From: Kalaharituber pfeilii
Lineage: Eukaryota; Ascomycota; Pezizomycetes; Pezizales; Pezizaceae
NCBI GenBank assembly: GCA_015179045.1
Contig: WHUZ01000075.1
Span: forward strand, 62,001-126,000
Length of the DNA stretch: 64,000 nucleotides
Direction of reading: 5' to 3'
A program made the position numbers and the translations under genes. This document shows positions 61,670 through 64,000 of this stretch, piece after piece. The notes beneath the pieces were generated by a model. It was not told where the DNA came from, did no database searches, and saw nothing but the letters and a program-made list of their open reading frames with translations. Every line of letters begins with the position of its first letter. Within the stretch, counting starts at the first letter, position 1.

Positions 61670-61689
61670 CCCCCCCCCCCCCCCCCCCC
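61670..61689. repeat. 20-base poly-C tract
   Basis: An uninterrupted C homopolymer following CTGCCTGCC-type repeats in the RING gene upstream region. Confidence 0.9.
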
Positions 61690-62565
61690 GTTTCGCATCA
61701 AGCACGCATCCCACGCCACAATTGCACGCCCACACCGAGTGCTATTACTCACGCTCATACACCGACTCTTGGAACACCTGTGCTAGCCACCACCACAGCA
61801 TAACACCCATCACCACCGCACGCAGTGCCCCCCGCTCCTCCCGCAGCCCCCCCCCCCCGATCATCTCAGTCAAGGCACTCAGCAACGCATTCATACTGCG
61901 CCTTCCCACCCCCACCGCAACGACCCCTGCTCGCTGCGCTGCACTAGCCATCCCACGCTTAGTCTGGTTGTTCTTCCCACGCCATCGTCATTGGGCGACC
62001 CGTCTGGGTCTTTAGCAGCGCACTCCATCGACTGCCGTAGCGGCTGCTGTTTCTTGATCAGAGATTACACAGTGCAACCAACTCACTCCAGCCCTACTCA
62101 CTGTCCAGCTCTCCATAGAAATTCAAACACTCTCTCTCCATTTCTCCTCTACCTTTTCATGACCTGCCTTCATTCATAGCACTCAGCGCTCCGCAGCTGT
62201 CTCAATTTTGTCTTGCACGCTAAACACCCTTGAATCTTCCCGTTGCCCCACTTCCCGCAATTGCTCGCCCCGCAATTTTATTGGCAACTCAAACCGTCCT
62301 GCTACAAGCTTGTCGCCAACGTCAGGGTAGCTTAAAAATAAACCGTCGGTTTAGAACGGAGTTCTTGTCATATCCTTCTCTGTCAACTGTGGTTGCTTAC
62401 CCGGACGTCGGGCATTCAGACAAAGAAAAGCCACTCTGCCACATTCATCGGAATTCTTCATTATTCTGCTGATACGCTAGTGGCAACGAGATTGCATAAC
62501 CCCCCCCACCAAAAGCAACCGAAGCAGACAGTCACACATAACATCAACACATACGCATCACCAAA

Positions 62566-64000
62566 ATGTCGACGCCGGGAGGCAGATCCGGAGGTGGAAA
62601 CGCTGGACAGCAAAGAGAGATGGTCTTTTGCCATAATTGCTTTGACGAATGGTTTCGGGATCAGAACGGTTTAGAGTGCCCCAGGTGTGGGAATGATATT
62701 GTTGAAATTGTTTGTTCCCTGCTACTTCTTTTCTTTCATTTCCCCTTCCCCAAACATCAATGATACGCAGGCAACCACCTCCACTATCTAGTGGACTCAA
62801 TGGGTCCATGCTTTCAAGTGATTATGCCTCTAGTGCTCTTGCTGCCATTGATGATGATGCTCTCTTCATTTATTTTCTCACTTCTCCTTTTTGCTCTCCA
62901 CTTGTTCCCCGGGGTTGTCTGGTCCTTTTGCTAATCTCGCGTCCCCTAACTTCGGCATTATGCTGTCGCGGGATCATTGAATGCTCAGATGGACGCTCCT
63001 AGCTCAGACCCAACAGAATCCCGGCCAAGAATTCCAGGAAGTTATGGCCTTGATTCCGATTCAGATGACGAAGGGGACGGTCCTCAAACTGCGTACCAGT
63101 CATCATTCTTCTTCGAAGCTCCTGGGTTTAGGATACATAGGACAACCGCGGTTCCGGCATCAGGTTCCACTTCAAGCAATGGGAATAGGGGCAATGGAGA
63201 AGGTAACCATCCTGGAACTGGCGGGCAAAACATGGTTGAAATGCTTCAAACCATTTTTGCGTCTATAATGGGAGATCAAAATGTGGAGAGAATGCGACAA
63301 GATGGCCAGAGGCCAGGTGATGCAACACCTCCATCCACCGGGGAAAACACGACACAAGAATCTAGCACAAGACAACAAATGCCCACATTAACTCAAATAT
63401 TTCCACCAACTGGTGGCAGATTCGTCTATGAGAGGAGCAGTGCACCTCCACCCAGGCAACCTGTCCCAGTGGACGACATATCTTCGTATGTTATCTCGTT
63501 TCTTGACATCTATGGTTGAATGTGTATACTCACGGTTGATGTTCCTAGGTTCCTACAGCAACTGTTTGGCCCTACGGCGAATGATCCCACCGGAGGAGTG
63601 ATTCACCATATCCTTGGAATACCGACACACGGGGTTCCAGGAGGAGACTACGTTTGGACTCAAGGGCAGCTTGACCGTATCATATCAGAGCTAATGGAGC
63701 AGCATCAAGGGAACGCACCGCCACCAGCGCCACCTGAAGTACTCAATAATTTACCAAAGATAAAGGTTGACCAGAAGAGGGTCTCAGAAGGAGAGGACTG
63801 TGCGGTCTGTAAGGATGAATTAGTATTGGATGAGGAGGTGATTCAGCTGCCGTGTAGACATGTGTATGTATTCTTGTTCTACGCATCTGGCCACGGCATC
63901 ACTAACATTTATCATAGATATCATGAAACCTGCATCAAGCGGTGGCTAGAATCTCGAGATACATGCCCAATTTGCCGAGCTTCAACTGCGAGGAATCAAG
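62566..64000 (+). CDS. RING-H2 E3 ubiquitin ligase (RNF115/RNF126-like), 3' end cut off
   Basis: Exons are 62566-62709, 62989-63485, 63549-63863 and 63918 to beyond the window end. The first exon encodes an N-terminal zinc ribbon (CHNCFDEWF, CPRCGNDIVEI) as in RNF115/126-type ligases that bind ubiquitin. A disordered Ser/Pro/Gly-rich region with DSDSDDEGD follows. Next comes a conserved helical FLQQLFGPTANDP block and finally the RING-H2 finger (CAVCKDEL, CRHV|YHETCIKRWL, CPICRAS), which recruits E2 enzymes. Intron 1 is the least certain: it is 279 nt, starts GTTTGT, and its acceptor was chosen because VEI|MDAPSSDPTESRP keeps phase and resembles the family. At least about 346 residues are visible. 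No stop is reached. Confidence 0.88.

Larger units (their letters stand above)
60150..62565. other. spacer and leader of the RING gene
   Basis: No gene is supported. It holds a 24-base G run (60747-60770), a 20-base C run (61670-61689), a CTGCCTGCC-type low-complexity stretch (about 61610-61670) and two TACTCGAGTA palindromes (60989-60998, 61210-61219). The last 400 bases are pyrimidine-rich and likely contain the transcription start. Confidence 0.45.

Overview
The window is nuclear DNA of a filamentous ascomycete (Pezizomycotina). Most genes carry several short introns (51-135 nt) with GT..AG ends and CTAAC/CTGAC-type branch points, UTRs are pyrimidine-rich, and the best-recognised products are fungal (Hog1 MAPK, Hst3/4 sirtuin, Stu1/CLASP, Mug56/Spo71, IMP2, Fis1). 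Long gene-poor spacers with MITE-like elements suggest a TE-tolerant genome; a Pezizomycetes-type lineage is only a guess.

Layout. 1-4493: non-coding, with a degenerate repeat array, two palindromic TA-flanked elements and the HOG1 leader. 4494-5908 (+): HOG1. 5909-15817: gene-poor, with a 1.3-kb inverted-repeat element flanked by TGTA. 15818-16888 (+): secretory-pathway membrane protein of unknown function. 19831-21897 (+): Hst3/4-type sirtuin. 22936-24390 (-): mitochondrial ribosomal protein uS4m. 24723-26531 (-): cyclase-associated protein, divergent from MCM3 (27058-29910, +). 31851-35586 (+): Spo71/Mug56-type PH protein. 36602-37397 (-): IMP2. 38745-43060 (-): CLASP/Stu1. 43061-46487: spacer with two small hairpin elements. 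46488-49022 (-): F-box-like protein with polyQ and a C-terminal membrane segment. 49819-52346 (-): a composite protein joining a basic-secretory-protein metallopeptidase, a TFIIS-N-like domain and a retrotransposon Gag-like tail. 53459-54667 (-): macrodomain protein. 54668-59230: gene-poor, with a Mutator-like element bearing a 10-bp target duplication. 59231-60149 (+): FIS1 with a 19-nt micro-exon. 62566-64000 (+): RING-H2 ubiquitin ligase, cut by the window end.

The genes form no cluster or operon; they are mostly housekeeping genes for stress signalling, chromatin, replication, cytoskeleton and mitochondria. Exon models were built by hand from splice signals, reading phase and family conservation, and every complete model sums to a multiple of three except CAP and IMP2. 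Each of those lacks exactly one base in or near a G/C homopolymer, which points to sequencing error or recent mutation. The most unusual items are the three-module metallopeptidase/TFIIS-N/Gag-like gene, the FIS1 micro-exon, the two newly delimited inverted-repeat elements with clean target duplications, and a recurrent 10-bp palindrome that matches the expected excision scar of the local TA-CTCG elements.
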